A program made the position numbers and the translations under genes. The notes beneath the pieces are model-generated. The model was not told the DNA's origin and did not search any database. It was given only the letters and a program-made list of their open reading frames with translations. Below, piece after piece: positions 44,532-54,221 of a stretch of DNA of 64,000 nucleotides; position 1 is the stretch's first letter; each line of letters opens with the position of its first letter. Origin of the DNA: Streptococcus plurextorum DSM 22810 (GTDB lineage Bacteria; Bacillota; Bacilli; Lactobacillales; Streptococcaceae); the NCBI RefSeq assembly GCF_000423745.1, contig NZ_AUIO01000001.1, positions 186,001 through 250,000 on the forward strand, written 5' to 3'.

Positions 44532-45323
44532 TTAGAGATGATAAAAAGGATTGGTCCGGCTTTTGGCTTCTAAAACATCTAGTTGCCAGCCCTCCTGAAG
44601 GGACCACTCACGCAGAAGCTGTGCAATTTTTTCGATAAAAAGCACTTCAATGTGATGCCCAGGGTCGATAGCCAGTAAACCTTCCGTTAGCATTTCCTGT
44701 GCGGTGTGATAATAAATATCTCCTGTCACCAAGACATCTGCTCCCTTTTCAAGAGCTGCTGGGTAAAACTCGTCTCCTGAACCTCCACAAATCGCAACGC
44801 GAGAAATCTTGGGATTGTTTTTATCATAAGCAATCAAACGGACACTATCGAGATTGAAGACCGACTTGATTTTCAAAGCAAAATCCTCAAACGATTGCTC
44901 TGCTATGTGACCAATACGGCCAATACCAAAGCCGTCCTTAGTTGGTGACAAAGGCTCTGTATCAAAGATGCCAAGACACTCACAAAACCAATCGTTCAGA
45001 CCATTTGGCACCACGTCAATATTGGAATGACTGACATAAACAGCCACATCATGTTTGACCAAATCAAGCAAAATATTCCGCTGTGGACTTGCCACCAGGT
45101 CCTTCACCCCTTTAAAAATCGGGGCATGTTTGGTAATAATCAAATCAACTTGCTGATCAATCGCTTCTGCTACGACGTTTTCACGGACATCAAGCGTCAC
45201 CATAACACGCTTAACTTCCTTATCGAGCGTCCCAATTTGTAGCCCTGCCACATCCCCCTCAAGAGACAGCTCCTTAGGACAAAAGCTCTCATACCTTGCA
45301 ATAATATCACTCGCTTTAAACAT
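44532..45323 (-). CDS. Nif3-like dinuclear metal centre hexameric protein
   Basis: A 263-residue Nif3/YqfO-family protein. Metal-binding histidines and acids are seen in [26 protein letters not shown] and [14 protein letters not shown]. Activity is unresolved; some members are called GTP cyclohydrolase I type 2 homologues, which is unproven. Its start overlaps the end of trmK by 8 bp, the usual arrangement in Firmicutes. ATG at 45323 has no strong RBS. Confidence 0.88.
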   Translation of the reverse strand: MFKASDIIARYESFCPKELSLEGDVAGLQIGTLDKEVKRVMVTLDVRENVVAEAIDQQVDLIITKHAPIFKGVKDLVASPQRNILLDLVKHDVAVYVSHSNIDVVPNGLNDWFCECLGIFDTEPLSPTKDGFGIGRIGHIAEQSFEDFALKIKSVFNLDSVRLIAYDKNNPKISRVAICGGSGDEFYPAALEKGADVLVTGDIYYHTAQEMLTEGLLAIDPGHHIEVLFIEKIAQLLREWSLQEGWQLDVLEAKSRTNPFYHL

Positions 45324-45996
45324 CTAACACCTCTTTGATTTTGTCAATTTTTCGGGAAATAGCAGAGCGGGCATCCGTATTTATCTCTGGGATCTGAGCT
45401 AATGCCTGCCCTAACTTTTCAATCTCTCCCTGCCATTTTGCTTGGAAAACCGTTGATTTTTCTCTTCTCAGATAGCAACCAAAGCGCAAATCCTCTTCTG
45501 ATAACGCCTGATGCCCATGCTCCGCAACAATGATTTCGTAGTATTTACCGTTTTCAGTCATAATGGTCTCAGCGACAATAAGAAACCCATTGGCCGATAA
45601 CCAACGCCTTAGATCATCCTCACGGTTATTAGGCTGTAAAATCAAACGCTCAACCTGCGCTAGCTTGTCCTTACCAGCTTCCAAAATATCTGCAATCAAA
45701 CGCCCTCCCATACCACAGATGGTGATAGCAGTCACACCATCAGAAACATCAAAAGCAGAGAGCCCATTAGCTAATCGCACCTGAATCTGATGAGATAGAC
45801 CGTGCTCTGCCACATTTTTTACAGCCGAATCAAAAGGGCCTTGGACCACTTCACCTGCAATAGCAGAAGTGATAACGCCAGTTTTGATTAAGGCAATGGG
45901 GAGGTAGGCATGATCACTCCCGACATCTAATAAATGACTACCATTGGGAACATAAGCCGCTACTGCTTGCAAGCGGCGAGATAATAGGCCTTCCAT
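45316..45996 (-). CDS. trmK: tRNA (adenine(22)-N(1))-methyltransferase
   Basis: Methylates A22 of tRNA. The 226-residue protein has the SAM motif [19 protein letters not shown], the catalytic-site-like [13 protein letters not shown] and [14 protein letters not shown], the TrmK/YqfN pattern. The partner gene (Nif3-like) follows and overlaps by 8 bp. A TGC-TATAAT box lies about 33 bp upstream. Confidence 0.92.
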   Translation of the reverse strand: MEGLLSRRLQAVAAYVPNGSHLLDVGSDHAYLPIALIKTGVITSAIAGEVVQGPFDSAVKNVAEHGLSHQIQVRLANGLSAFDVSDGVTAITICGMGGRLIADILEAGKDKLAQVERLILQPNNREDDLRRWLSANGFLIVAETIMTENGKYYEIIVAEHGHQALSEEDLRFGCYLRREKSTVFQAKWQGEIEKLGQALAQIPEINTDARSAISRKIDKIKEVLDV

Positions 45997-46028
45997 AAGC
46001 TCACTTTCTTGAAATCATAATCAGAATT

Positions 46029-46034
46029 ATTATA
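46029..46034 (-). promoter_or_regulatory. Extended -10 of trmK
   Basis: TGC-TATAAT on the minus strand, 32 bp before the ATG. Confidence 0.55.
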
Positions 46035-46061
46035 GCAAAATTCTTGATTTTTGGCGATTAG

Positions 46062-46086
46062 AAAAAGGCATAGTTTAGACCATACC
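46062..46086 (-). terminator. Terminator of metG
   Basis: Minus strand: ggtatgg and ctatgcc (with two G-U pairs) around a short loop, followed by TTTTT. Confidence 0.65.
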
Positions 46087-46098
46087 TTCTCTATCCTT

Positions 46099-48156
46099 TT
46101 AGCCAATGATTGAACCGTTAGGCACTGATGCATCTACCGTAAGGACTGTCAATTTGCCGTCATGCTCAGCTGACAAAATCATGCCTTGGCTAACATATTT
46201 TTTCATCATCTTACGTGGTTTAAGATTTGCCACAATTTGTAATTTTTTACCGACCAATTCCTGCTCATTTGGATAATACTTAGCAATCCCTGACAGAATT
46301 TGTCGATCCTCACCATCACCAGCATCCAGGCGGAAGCAAAGCAATTTATCAGATCCTTCAACTTTTGCGACTTCCTTGACTTCTGCTACACGAATTTCAA
46401 CAGCGTCAAAGGTTTCGAATTTGATTTCTTCTTTTGTTGATTTGAGTTCAACAGCCTCAGGATCCCAGTCTTTTTCTTCTGGTTTGCTAGAACCCATCTG
46501 CCCTTGGATATAAGCAATTTCTGCATCCATATCAAGGCGCGGGAAAATCGGTGTCCCTTTGGCAACAACGGTAACGTTTTGAGGGAAGGCTGACAGCTCT
46601 AAATTTTCAAGGTTGAAGCTTACTTCCAAACCTAGTTGCTCCATAATCGCCCTTGACGTTGACATCATAAATGGCTGGATGAGATGCGCCACCACACGCA
46701 GGCTTGCTGCTAAGTGTGACATGACTGCTGCTAGCTTCTCTTTGTCAGCCTCGTCTTTTGCTAGTACCCAAGGTGCTGTCTCGTCGATGTATTTATTAGT
46801 ACGAGAGATGATGTTCCAAGTCGCTTCAAGGGCACGTGGGTAATCCACAGCATCCATGTACTTGTGATACTCAGCAATATTGTCCGCGACAGCTTTTTCT
46901 AAATCAGCGTCAAAAGCCGTTACATTTGTCGCAAAGGCAGGCACTTGCCCATCAAAATACTTGTTAATCATGGCAACCGTTCGGTTAAGGAGGTTACCCA
47001 AATCGTTTGCAAGCTCATAGTTGATACGGGCAACATAGTCCTCTGGCGTAAAGGTGCCATCAGAGCCAACAGGCAAACTTCTCATCAAGTAATAGCGTAG
47101 GGGATCAAGCCCAAAACGCTCAACTAGCATCTCAGGGTAGATGACATTGCCTTTTGATTTCGACATTTTGCCATCTTTCATGACAAACCAACCGTGGGCA
47201 ATCAAGCGATTTGGCAATGGTAAATCAAGCGCCATCAAGATGATTGGCCAGTAAATGCTGTGGAAGCGCAAGATGTCCTTACCAACCATGTGATTGACTT
47301 CTGGATTAACTGTGAAATCCCAGATTTTTCCAGCTTCATCCGTCCATGACTTGGTCACTGTCTGCCCCAACCAGAAGGTGTCAAAATTTGCTGTGTCTGA
47401 CTGACCGTAGCCAAGAGCTGTCGCATAGTTCAAAAGGGCATCAATCCAAACATAGACCACATGCTTAGGGTTAGACTTGACTGGTACGCCCCAGGTAAAG
47501 GTCGTGCGAGACACTGCTAAGTCTTCTAACCCTGGTTCGATAAAGTTTTTCAGCATTTCATTCATACGGGAATTTGGGCTAATGAAATCTGGGTTGGCTT
47601 TAAAGTAGGCTTCCAAGTGTTTTTGGTACTTGCTCAGTTTAAAGAAATAAGATTCTTCTGATACCAGCTCGACTGCATGTCCTGAAGGTGCGATACCTCC
47701 GATAACATTTCCCGCTTCATCACGAAAGACTTCTGCTAATTGGCTTTCTGTGAAAAATTCTTCATCAGAAACTGAGTACCAGCCTTGGTATTCTCCAAGG
47801 TAAATATCGCCCTGCGCCAGCAATTTTTCAAAAACATCGGCCACAACCGTTTCGTGATAATCATCCGTTGTTCGAATAAACTTATCATAGCTGATATCCA
47901 GCACTTTCCAAAGTTCCTTAACACCTACTGCCATCCCATCAACATAAGCCTGTGGTGTAATCCCTGCTTCCTCTGCTTTAGACTGGATTTTTTGACCATG
48001 TTCATCAAGACCAGTCAAGTAGAAAACGTCTTGATTCATCAGGCGTTTATAGCGTGCCAAAACATCGCAGGCTATTGTAGTGTAAGCAGAACCAATGTGG
48101 AGCTTCCCTGATGGGTAGTAAATCGGAGTGGTGATGTAAAATGCTTTATTTGTCAT
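46099..48156 (-). CDS. metG: Methionyl-tRNA synthetase
   Basis: Charges initiator and elongator tRNA-Met. The 685-residue class I synthetase has the HIGH-like [19 protein letters not shown], the KMSKS loop [12 protein letters not shown], an anticodon-binding helical domain and a C-terminal tRNA-binding (EMAP/Trbp111-like) domain from about residue 580 ([14 protein letters not shown] to [15 protein letters not shown]). No zinc-binding cysteines are evident in the connective domain. Monocistronic; no T-box is seen in the 112-bp leader, only a small hairpin. Confidence 0.96.
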   Translation of the reverse strand: MTNKAFYITTPIYYPSGKLHIGSAYTTIACDVLARYKRLMNQDVFYLTGLDEHGQKIQSKAEEAGITPQAYVDGMAVGVKELWKVLDISYDKFIRTTDDYHETVVADVFEKLLAQGDIYLGEYQGWYSVSDEEFFTESQLAEVFRDEAGNVIGGIAPSGHAVELVSEESYFFKLSKYQKHLEAYFKANPDFISPNSRMNEMLKNFIEPGLEDLAVSRTTFTWGVPVKSNPKHVVYVWIDALLNYATALGYGQSDTANFDTFWLGQTVTKSWTDEAGKIWDFTVNPEVNHMVGKDILRFHSIYWPIILMALDLPLPNRLIAHGWFVMKDGKMSKSKGNVIYPEMLVERFGLDPLRYYLMRSLPVGSDGTFTPEDYVARINYELANDLGNLLNRTVAMINKYFDGQVPAFATNVTAFDADLEKAVADNIAEYHKYMDAVDYPRALEATWNIISRTNKYIDETAPWVLAKDEADKEKLAAVMSHLAASLRVVAHLIQPFMMSTSRAIMEQLGLEVSFNLENLELSAFPQNVTVVAKGTPIFPRLDMDAEIAYIQGQMGSSKPEEKDWDPEAVELKSTKEEIKFETFDAVEIRVAEVKEVAKVEGSDKLLCFRLDAGDGEDRQILSGIAKYYPNEQELVGKKLQIVANLKPRKMMKKYVSQGMILSAEHDGKLTVLTVDASVPNGSIIG

Positions 48157-48268
48157 AGTGTTTTCCTTTCAAGGCAAATGAAACCTTTTATTTGGACTAG
48201 CTGACACTTGAGGTCAGTTAAATCAGCTACCATTATACCATGTTTACAGGATGAAAAAAACTGTTTTC

Positions 48269-49606
48269 TTACTTTTCACAAGCTAAGCGGTAAACAGCTT
48301 CAGCGTAAATCGCCATAGCCTTATAAATATCTTCGAGTGGCACGCGCTCGTTTTCTTGGTGTTCTGTCTTAGCGGTCTCTGGAAAACCAGCGCCAAAAGC
48401 CACACAGTTTGGCATGGTCCTTGCAAAGGTTGCTCCTCCGGAAGTTTTTGCCGGAGTCATGTCTCCCGTTTGATCTTGGTAAACGGACATCAGAGTGGTC
48501 ACCAATTGGCTTTCTTTAGGAACATAAAGCGGTGCTAAATAATCATGTTCTTGATAAGTCAACCCGTAAGTAGCTGCTGCATCAGTTAGGTCTGACACAA
48601 GCTCTCCAACATCAGCTAGCACCGGAATTCGTAAATCCAATCGTACTTCAGAAAAGTCTTTTGTGACCGTGAGACCAGCAACATTGAAAGACAATTTTCC
48701 AGATACCTGATCTTCAATTTCTCCCAGTAATTGGGCCCCTGTGGCATCTTCTCCGACACCATTGGCAATAAAGTCTATAGCAGGATGTTTGATCAAGACA
48801 TCTAGCCCTTTTGATAGTCGCACCAAGGCATTAGTGGCTAAGGGGGCATCTTTAGAGTGCCTAGCCTCCCCCATAACCGTGATTGTCTCTCCTACTTCCT
48901 CAAAGGTATAGCCTAATTGCCCTAACCCTTTTGACAAGGCAGGTGCCAGACGACCACTGTAAGTCGCTCTTGCAGGAACAACATTATAGGCTTGACCAAT
49001 TGCCAAAGCCAAATCACTACTACCCGGCCCCAATAAACGGGCCTGCAACAAGCCCTTTTCAGCATAGATTAAGGGGAAAGAGGCGTCCGGCGCAAAGCCC
49101 ATACTTGCTGTTTCTTCGTGCTCATTGTAGCGATGTAAACAACGCCATAGCGTTTCCTCATCCGTCCCAAAAATGAAACGAACGCGTTTCGTAAACACTT
49201 CCCCCTTGTCCATGAGAGCTTTAACCGCAAAAAGAGCTGCCATTGAGGGGCCTTTATCATCCTGGACACCACGTCCGTAGAGCACCTCATCTTTGATGAC
49301 GGCATCAAAAGGATCGCTCTGCCATTTGTCTAAATCTCCCGCAGGAACAACATCTAGGTGGCATAAAATCGCCAGCAACTCTTTTCCTTCTCCAATCTCT
49401 GCATAACCATAATAGCCCTCAGGATCCTTAAATGTCTGGAAACCTAATGCTCGACAGATTGTCAAAGTTTCTTCTAAAACATCTGAGATGGCTTGTCCAA
49501 AAGGTGTTCCATTTTCTCCTTGGTTTAAGATTGAAGGGTAAGAGACAAGGCGTTTAATGGCAGAAACAACCTGTGTCTTGTGTTTGTCTTGAATAAATGC
49601 TATCAT
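48269..49606 (-). CDS. pepV: M20 family dipeptidase (PepV)
   Basis: Cleaves dipeptides in the cytoplasm. The 445-residue protein has the M20 motifs HLDVVPAGD (first metal ligand H), GRGVQDDKGPS (bridging D), GTDEETLWRC (catalytic E and ligand) and a late SGGATFARTMPNCVAFGAG with the final histidine region nearby. Length and insertion domain match PepV (Sapep). It is transcribed divergently from tehB, with a TATCTCC-type RBS on the minus strand (AAAGGAGATAGC). Confidence 0.93.
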   Translation of the reverse strand: MIAFIQDKHKTQVVSAIKRLVSYPSILNQGENGTPFGQAISDVLEETLTICRALGFQTFKDPEGYYGYAEIGEGKELLAILCHLDVVPAGDLDKWQSDPFDAVIKDEVLYGRGVQDDKGPSMAALFAVKALMDKGEVFTKRVRFIFGTDEETLWRCLHRYNEHEETASMGFAPDASFPLIYAEKGLLQARLLGPGSSDLALAIGQAYNVVPARATYSGRLAPALSKGLGQLGYTFEEVGETITVMGEARHSKDAPLATNALVRLSKGLDVLIKHPAIDFIANGVGEDATGAQLLGEIEDQVSGKLSFNVAGLTVTKDFSEVRLDLRIPVLADVGELVSDLTDAAATYGLTYQEHDYLAPLYVPKESQLVTTLMSVYQDQTGDMTPAKTSGGATFARTMPNCVAFGAGFPETAKTEHQENERVPLEDIYKAMAIYAEAVYRLACEK

Positions 49607-49696
49607 TGCTATCTCCTTTTGGAATCATTATAACAGATATCACATATTTTTGCATAAAATTACTATTTACAGATAATATTTCGGCGGATTTTTTGC

Positions 49697-49702
49697 TATA
49701 AT
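49697..49702 (+). promoter_or_regulatory. Extended -10 of the tehB-like gene
   Basis: TGC-TATAAT, 30 bp before the ATG; RBS GAGGA at 49721-49725. Confidence 0.55.
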
Positions 49703-49731
49703 GATGATATGACTAGAAACGAGGAAAACTG

Positions 49732-50610
49732 ATGACTAACAACTACCATCACCTAATGCTTTATAAGAGCAATCCCACCTGGACGGCTGAAACCATGCCA
49801 GAAGCTCTAAAATCACGTCACCGTACAGCCGTTGGCACCTATGCCAAACTCACGATTTTACGAGGCAACTTAACCTTGGCTTTCTTGTCTGAAAATGACG
49901 ATATCTTATCAGAAGAAAGCTTTTGGCCACAAAGCGAAACACCTTATATAGAGCCTCAAGTTTGGCATAAAATTGCTTCTTTTTCAGATGATTTAGTTTT
50001 TATTTTGAATTTTTACTGTAAACCTGAAGACTACTTATCTAAAAAATATGGCTGGACACGCACGCATTCCGAAGTCATTGAAGCAGCTCCGCTATTTCCA
50101 AAAGGGGCAAAAATCTTAGACTTAGGCTCAGGTCAAGGGAGAAATTCCCTTTATCTTAGCATGTTAGGTCATGACGTGACCTCTCTTGATGCCGATGGAC
50201 CGAGTCTTGCTAGGCTGGAAGATATGGCTATTCAGGAGGATCTGCCTTCTCACATCGGCTGGTACGACATCAACTCGGCGAATCTAGAAGAAGTTTATGA
50301 TGCGATTATTTCGACCGTTGTTTTCATGTTTTTAGACCGACAGGCAATCCCAGATATTATTGCTGATATGCAGAGCCATACCAAGTTAGGGGGCTATAAT
50401 CTGATTGTGGCCGCCATGGATACCGAGGCCTATCCTTGTCAGATGCCATTCTCTTTCACATTTAAGGAAAATGAACTGCGCCATTATTACGACGGTTGGG
50501 AAATGATTAAGTACAATGAAAATGTGGGCGAACTCCATAAGACAGATCAACATGGCAACCGCTTGAAAATGCAGTTTGCAACAATGCTTGCTAGAAAAAT
50601 TTCTCATTAG
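49732..50610 (+). CDS. tehB: TehB-type SAM-dependent methyltransferase with N-terminal DUF1971 domain
   Basis: A 292-residue protein with a DUF1971-like beta domain (about 1-105; SNPTWTAETMPEAL, LTILRGNLTLAFL) and a Rossmann methyltransferase domain with the SAM motif ILDLGSGQGRNSLYLS. This two-domain form is the streptococcal TehB, linked to tellurite tolerance and probably to methylation of a small thiol or metalloid. Monocistronic, with its own promoter and a terminator downstream. Confidence 0.85.
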   Translation: MTNNYHHLMLYKSNPTWTAETMPEALKSRHRTAVGTYAKLTILRGNLTLAFLSENDDILSEESFWPQSETPYIEPQVWHKIASFSDDLVFILNFYCKPEDYLSKKYGWTRTHSEVIEAAPLFPKGAKILDLGSGQGRNSLYLSMLGHDVTSLDADGPSLARLEDMAIQEDLPSHIGWYDINSANLEEVYDAIISTVVFMFLDRQAIPDIIADMQSHTKLGGYNLIVAAMDTEAYPCQMPFSFTFKENELRHYYDGWEMIKYNENVGELHKTDQHGNRLKMQFATMLARKISH

Positions 50611-50629
50611 GAATTTATCAAAAAAAAGA

Positions 50630-50671
50630 GCTTAAAACAACACTGTAGTCACAATTGTTTTAAGCCTTTTT
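50630..50671. terminator. Terminator between tehB and the glycan island
   Basis: gcttaaaacaa and ttgttttaagc form an 11-bp stem; an A-run precedes and a T-run follows, so it can serve both convergent genes. Confidence 0.8.
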
Positions 50672-50675
50672 CTAT

Positions 50676-51521
50676 TCACATGATTTTATTTAAATACTCT
50701 ATACTTAATTTGGCAGAATCTAATGCCGACTGATTGATCCAGTTACGATGAGTTTCGATAATAAGACTATCAACTCGATTTTGTTTGCTTTGCTGTAGAA
50801 TACCATTTAAGTTCATGTTACCTGTTCCTAACTCTAAACAATCTGATTTTAAAATAGATCCTGTTTTCCCCTTAGGACGATAACCACGGTCTGTGAGGTG
50901 TACAAAGGATTGGCGATGGCCTACTTTTTTCAATAATTGAATAATATCCACACCTGCTTCTACTGCCCAAAAGGCATCTACTTCAAAATTCAACCATTTT
51001 TCATCTGTCTTTTCTAATAGTAAGTCGAATGCTGTTTGCACCCCATTTACCTTCTGAAATTCACAATTATGATTATGATAAGAGAGACTGAGCCCTTGTT
51101 CAGCTAACTGATGACCTGCTGTATTAAGTTGATTAGCTAACTCTAGTACCGCCTTTTCATCCGAATAGTCAAACTTTCGCATCCCTGTGATAACAATATT
51201 TTTTGTCCCTAAAACCTTGGCTTCAGCCACAATATCACGAGGATTTTCCAAAACATGTCCTAGGTTTTCATGGAGTGCTACAACCTTCAAAGAAGTCTCA
51301 CTCAGCAACTGTTCCCAGTTTAGGTTGCCACTAGCACCAATCCCCATGCCAGCCATTTGTGTCAATAAACGAATAGTCCATGGCAACTTCCGAATCATAA
51401 AACCATTAAGTTCAATGCCATCAAATCCCATCTCTTCAATAGCTCTCAACGTTTCTTGAGCATGACCTTGACTAGAGAAGTGTTTTCTGAGTTGGAATTG
51501 TTGAATAGCGGTTCTTGTCAT
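50676..51521 (-). CDS. Sugar phosphate isomerase/epimerase (TIM barrel, AP endonuclease 2 family)
   Basis: A 281-residue TIM-barrel protein of the xylose isomerase-like group. Likely metal ligands lie in LSYHNHNCEFQK (H), LNFEVDAFW (E/D), QSFVHLTDRG (H) and SLIIETHRNW (E/H). Related proteins isomerise or epimerise free or phosphorylated sugars. It overlaps the GH78 gene by 4 bp, so it is cotranscribed with the glycosidases and probably processes their product; rhamnose or another released sugar is a guess. Confidence 0.8.
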   Translation of the reverse strand: MTRTAIQQFQLRKHFSSQGHAQETLRAIEEMGFDGIELNGFMIRKLPWTIRLLTQMAGMGIGASGNLNWEQLLSETSLKVVALHENLGHVLENPRDIVAEAKVLGTKNIVITGMRKFDYSDEKAVLELANQLNTAGHQLAEQGLSLSYHNHNCEFQKVNGVQTAFDLLLEKTDEKWLNFEVDAFWAVEAGVDIIQLLKKVGHRQSFVHLTDRGYRPKGKTGSILKSDCLELGTGNMNLNGILQQSKQNRVDSLIIETHRNWINQSALDSAKLSIEYLNKIM

Positions 51522-54184
51522 AAGACGTCCATTCCTTTCTCTATAATGGTATGAATTCCTGAAGTAAGGAGATGTTTTTGACCCGTTGATGTCATAAATT
51601 CTGCTGTAACATTAGTAGGAACGGTAACAGTGTAAATAATCTCATTTCCACTATACTTCCATCCACTCGTTACGACTCCACACGGTGCTTTATATGTCAT
51701 ACTTATGTGCTCTAAAAGAGGATAAGGTTTAGGGTGTATCATCAATTTGCCAAATTCATAACGAATTCCGCATAAATCCTCAAAAATCCACTGACATATT
51801 GCACCATAGGCATAATGATTTAGAGACTCTGAGGGTCTTCCTGATTCGTCAATACCATCCCAAGTCTCCCAAATGGTATTAGCTCCTTTTTTGATAGCAA
51901 ATAGCCAACTTGGCGCTGTGTCCTGTAGTAGCAAACGATAGGCTGTTTCCACAAATCCGTAATCAGAAAGCACCTTACAAAGATACGGGGTAGATAAAAA
52001 GCCTGTATTGAGATGATAATCATTAGCCATGACTAGATCGTTTAAATCAGAAGCAGCAACCCTAGCTTCTTCGTCAGATAAAAGATCGAAAGCAAGTGCC
52101 CTGACGTACTCTGCTTGACGGTCGCTTTTAATTCGCCCATCATGGGTAAAGGCGTGGCGGTAAGCTTTTTTGGCTAAATGAGATATTTTGCGATAATAGA
52201 TTGCATCTTGTTCTTCCCCTAGAAGCTCTGCTATTTCTGATAGCAACCTCCCTGAGTAGGCTAGGTAGGCTGTTCCAACTGTTTTACGCGGATTCATCAT
52301 TGCTTCCTGAGCTGTTATCCCTGGTTCGCACCATTCTCCATAATCCAGTCCATTCAAAACTGTATACTTTGCATAAGGACCATCTTCTTGATCCTTGCTA
52401 GTTTGTTGAGCACGTGCTTCTAAAAACGCATACCATTTTTTCATCATTTGATAAGACCGACGGAGAATCGTGATGTCCCTTGTTCGCTTGTATAGAGCAT
52501 AAGGTGTTAGAATGCAACTGTCTCCCCATCCAGCGGACATACACAGCATGTCTGTCATAAAACTTCCTCGACTATTCTTAGGAGCAATATTGGCTAGACG
52601 TCCGTCAGGATATTGACAGATGCGACACTCACCTAACCACTTTGAAACAATAGGGACACAGTTCATGAGATAAAGAGCGGTATCAATAAATATAGCCACA
52701 TCTCCCGTCCAAGCTGCGCGTTCTCGTGTAGGACAATCTGTTGGAACATCACAGAAGTTACTTTTCATACTCCAAAGACTATTACTAACAAGCTGGTTGA
52801 GTTCTCTATGCGATGAGTCAAATGATAGTAACTCTTCCATATCCGAATAGACAGCAATAGATGTGAAGCTAGCATTCGTCAAGTCTATATTCGTCTCAAC
52901 CTTTGCATATTGGAATCCCATAATGGTAAAGCTCGGCTTATAGATGTTTTGCCCTTCTTTACAGATAAGCTCAATCATTTGTAGCGCTCCACCTTCTTTA
53001 TGCCTAGAGGCATCCCTAAAATTTTCTTGTGTAAAATTTCCATGTTCATCTAGGGTCTCTCCGCAATACAAACGAATCCATTGCCCTTCATGAGCTGTTA
53101 CCGTAATTTCAGGATAACCTGCAAGGTTTTGTCCAAAGTCTATTACCGTTTCACCATTCGGAGTAAGGAATGTTTCCCCAACGAATCGCTCGTGTTCTGT
53201 AATCCATACTGTATCTTGATGAACAAGCTTAGGACCAGTCTTATTTGTCTGTACAGGATGCCAATCCGTAATCTTTTCCAATCTGGCATCATAAATTTCA
53301 CCATGTTGGAGGTCATTTTGCCGAATCGCGCCAGATTGTGACGCTTCCATATTGCTATCAGACTCACAAATCAATTGCCCCTTGCTCTCCAATCGGAACC
53401 AGACAGCCACTTTATCACCAAAGAGGTTTCTATCTCCATCAACACCTGAGGTACTCCTGTGCCATCCATCACCAAGTACAATACTTAACTCGTTGTCACC
53501 ATTAATCAAAAGATTACTAATATCATAGGTCTGTACTCCTAAATGCACATCACTTGAAAACGTCCCTGGTGCCAATACCATATTCCCTACCCTCCTACCA
53601 TTGAGGTAAGCAACATAGAGACCTTTTGCAGTTATATAAAGGCGTTCTTGCCCTGTTTTTTGATGGTTAAAATATTTGCGCAAATAAGAAGCCGGCTGAT
53701 GGGGGTGATAGCTAGGAAGAGAATCTTTGGTCGCTAATATTGGTGGGGTGTTCTGATTTGTCCCTTCCATTTTCCAGGCAGTATACTGCTGCTTTGCGTA
53801 ATCATTCATTGTATCTGAACACTCATCATTGTCATCCCTTAGAGAATCAAGCTCTGGCTCTACCCAAGTGACAGTGATACTGTCCAAATCTAGCCCTGTC
53901 TCAAACCAAGTACTTTCCCAAGGACCAGGATGGTTTTGCTCATTCCAAAGACGAATAGACCACCGTATTTGTGTTGCATAAGGAATGGTTATGTTGGGGA
54001 AAACTTGCATGTCTGCACTATTTATCTTACCGCTATCCCAAATCATCGTCTCAGAATCATACAGCTGAATGTGATAGGCTGTTTGAGAAATATCGTCTTC
54101 ACAGTTCCAACTCAACAGAAGATTATACGGGGAAATCCCAATTGGCTTATCCATATGATTGGTACGTAACTGTATCGCTTTCAT
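51518..54184 (-). CDS. Alpha-L-rhamnosidase, GH78
   Basis: An 888-residue enzyme that removes terminal alpha-L-rhamnose from glycosides or oligosaccharides. The N-terminal beta domains and a central (alpha/alpha)6 barrel are as in GH78; DVPTDCPTRERAAWTGD holds the general acid glutamate, and ETWDGIDESGRPSESLNHYAYGAICQW is the later catalytic block. No signal peptide, so it acts inside the cell. RBS GAAGGAGA. Length is normal for the family. It lies between the GH35-like enzyme and the sugar isomerase in one operon. Confidence 0.93.
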   Translation of the reverse strand: MKAIQLRTNHMDKPIGISPYNLLLSWNCEDDISQTAYHIQLYDSETMIWDSGKINSADMQVFPNITIPYATQIRWSIRLWNEQNHPGPWESTWFETGLDLDSITVTWVEPELDSLRDDNDECSDTMNDYAKQQYTAWKMEGTNQNTPPILATKDSLPSYHPHQPASYLRKYFNHQKTGQERLYITAKGLYVAYLNGRRVGNMVLAPGTFSSDVHLGVQTYDISNLLINGDNELSIVLGDGWHRSTSGVDGDRNLFGDKVAVWFRLESKGQLICESDSNMEASQSGAIRQNDLQHGEIYDARLEKITDWHPVQTNKTGPKLVHQDTVWITEHERFVGETFLTPNGETVIDFGQNLAGYPEITVTAHEGQWIRLYCGETLDEHGNFTQENFRDASRHKEGGALQMIELICKEGQNIYKPSFTIMGFQYAKVETNIDLTNASFTSIAVYSDMEELLSFDSSHRELNQLVSNSLWSMKSNFCDVPTDCPTRERAAWTGDVAIFIDTALYLMNCVPIVSKWLGECRICQYPDGRLANIAPKNSRGSFMTDMLCMSAGWGDSCILTPYALYKRTRDITILRRSYQMMKKWYAFLEARAQQTSKDQEDGPYAKYTVLNGLDYGEWCEPGITAQEAMMNPRKTVGTAYLAYSGRLLSEIAELLGEEQDAIYYRKISHLAKKAYRHAFTHDGRIKSDRQAEYVRALAFDLLSDEEARVAASDLNDLVMANDYHLNTGFLSTPYLCKVLSDYGFVETAYRLLLQDTAPSWLFAIKKGANTIWETWDGIDESGRPSESLNHYAYGAICQWIFEDLCGIRYEFGKLMIHPKPYPLLEHISMTYKAPCGVVTSGWKYSGNEIIYTVTVPTNVTAEFMTSTGQKHLLTSGIHTIIEKGMDVL

Positions 54185-54221
54185 TGTTCTCCTTCATTCA
54201 AAAATCTCTGACTGTTCTAGT

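Noticed and set aside
48157..48268. T-box leader for metG
   Set aside because: The gap is only 112 bp and lacks the T-box sequence AGGGTGGNACCGCG and a specifier stem; only a small agctga/tcagct hairpin is present.
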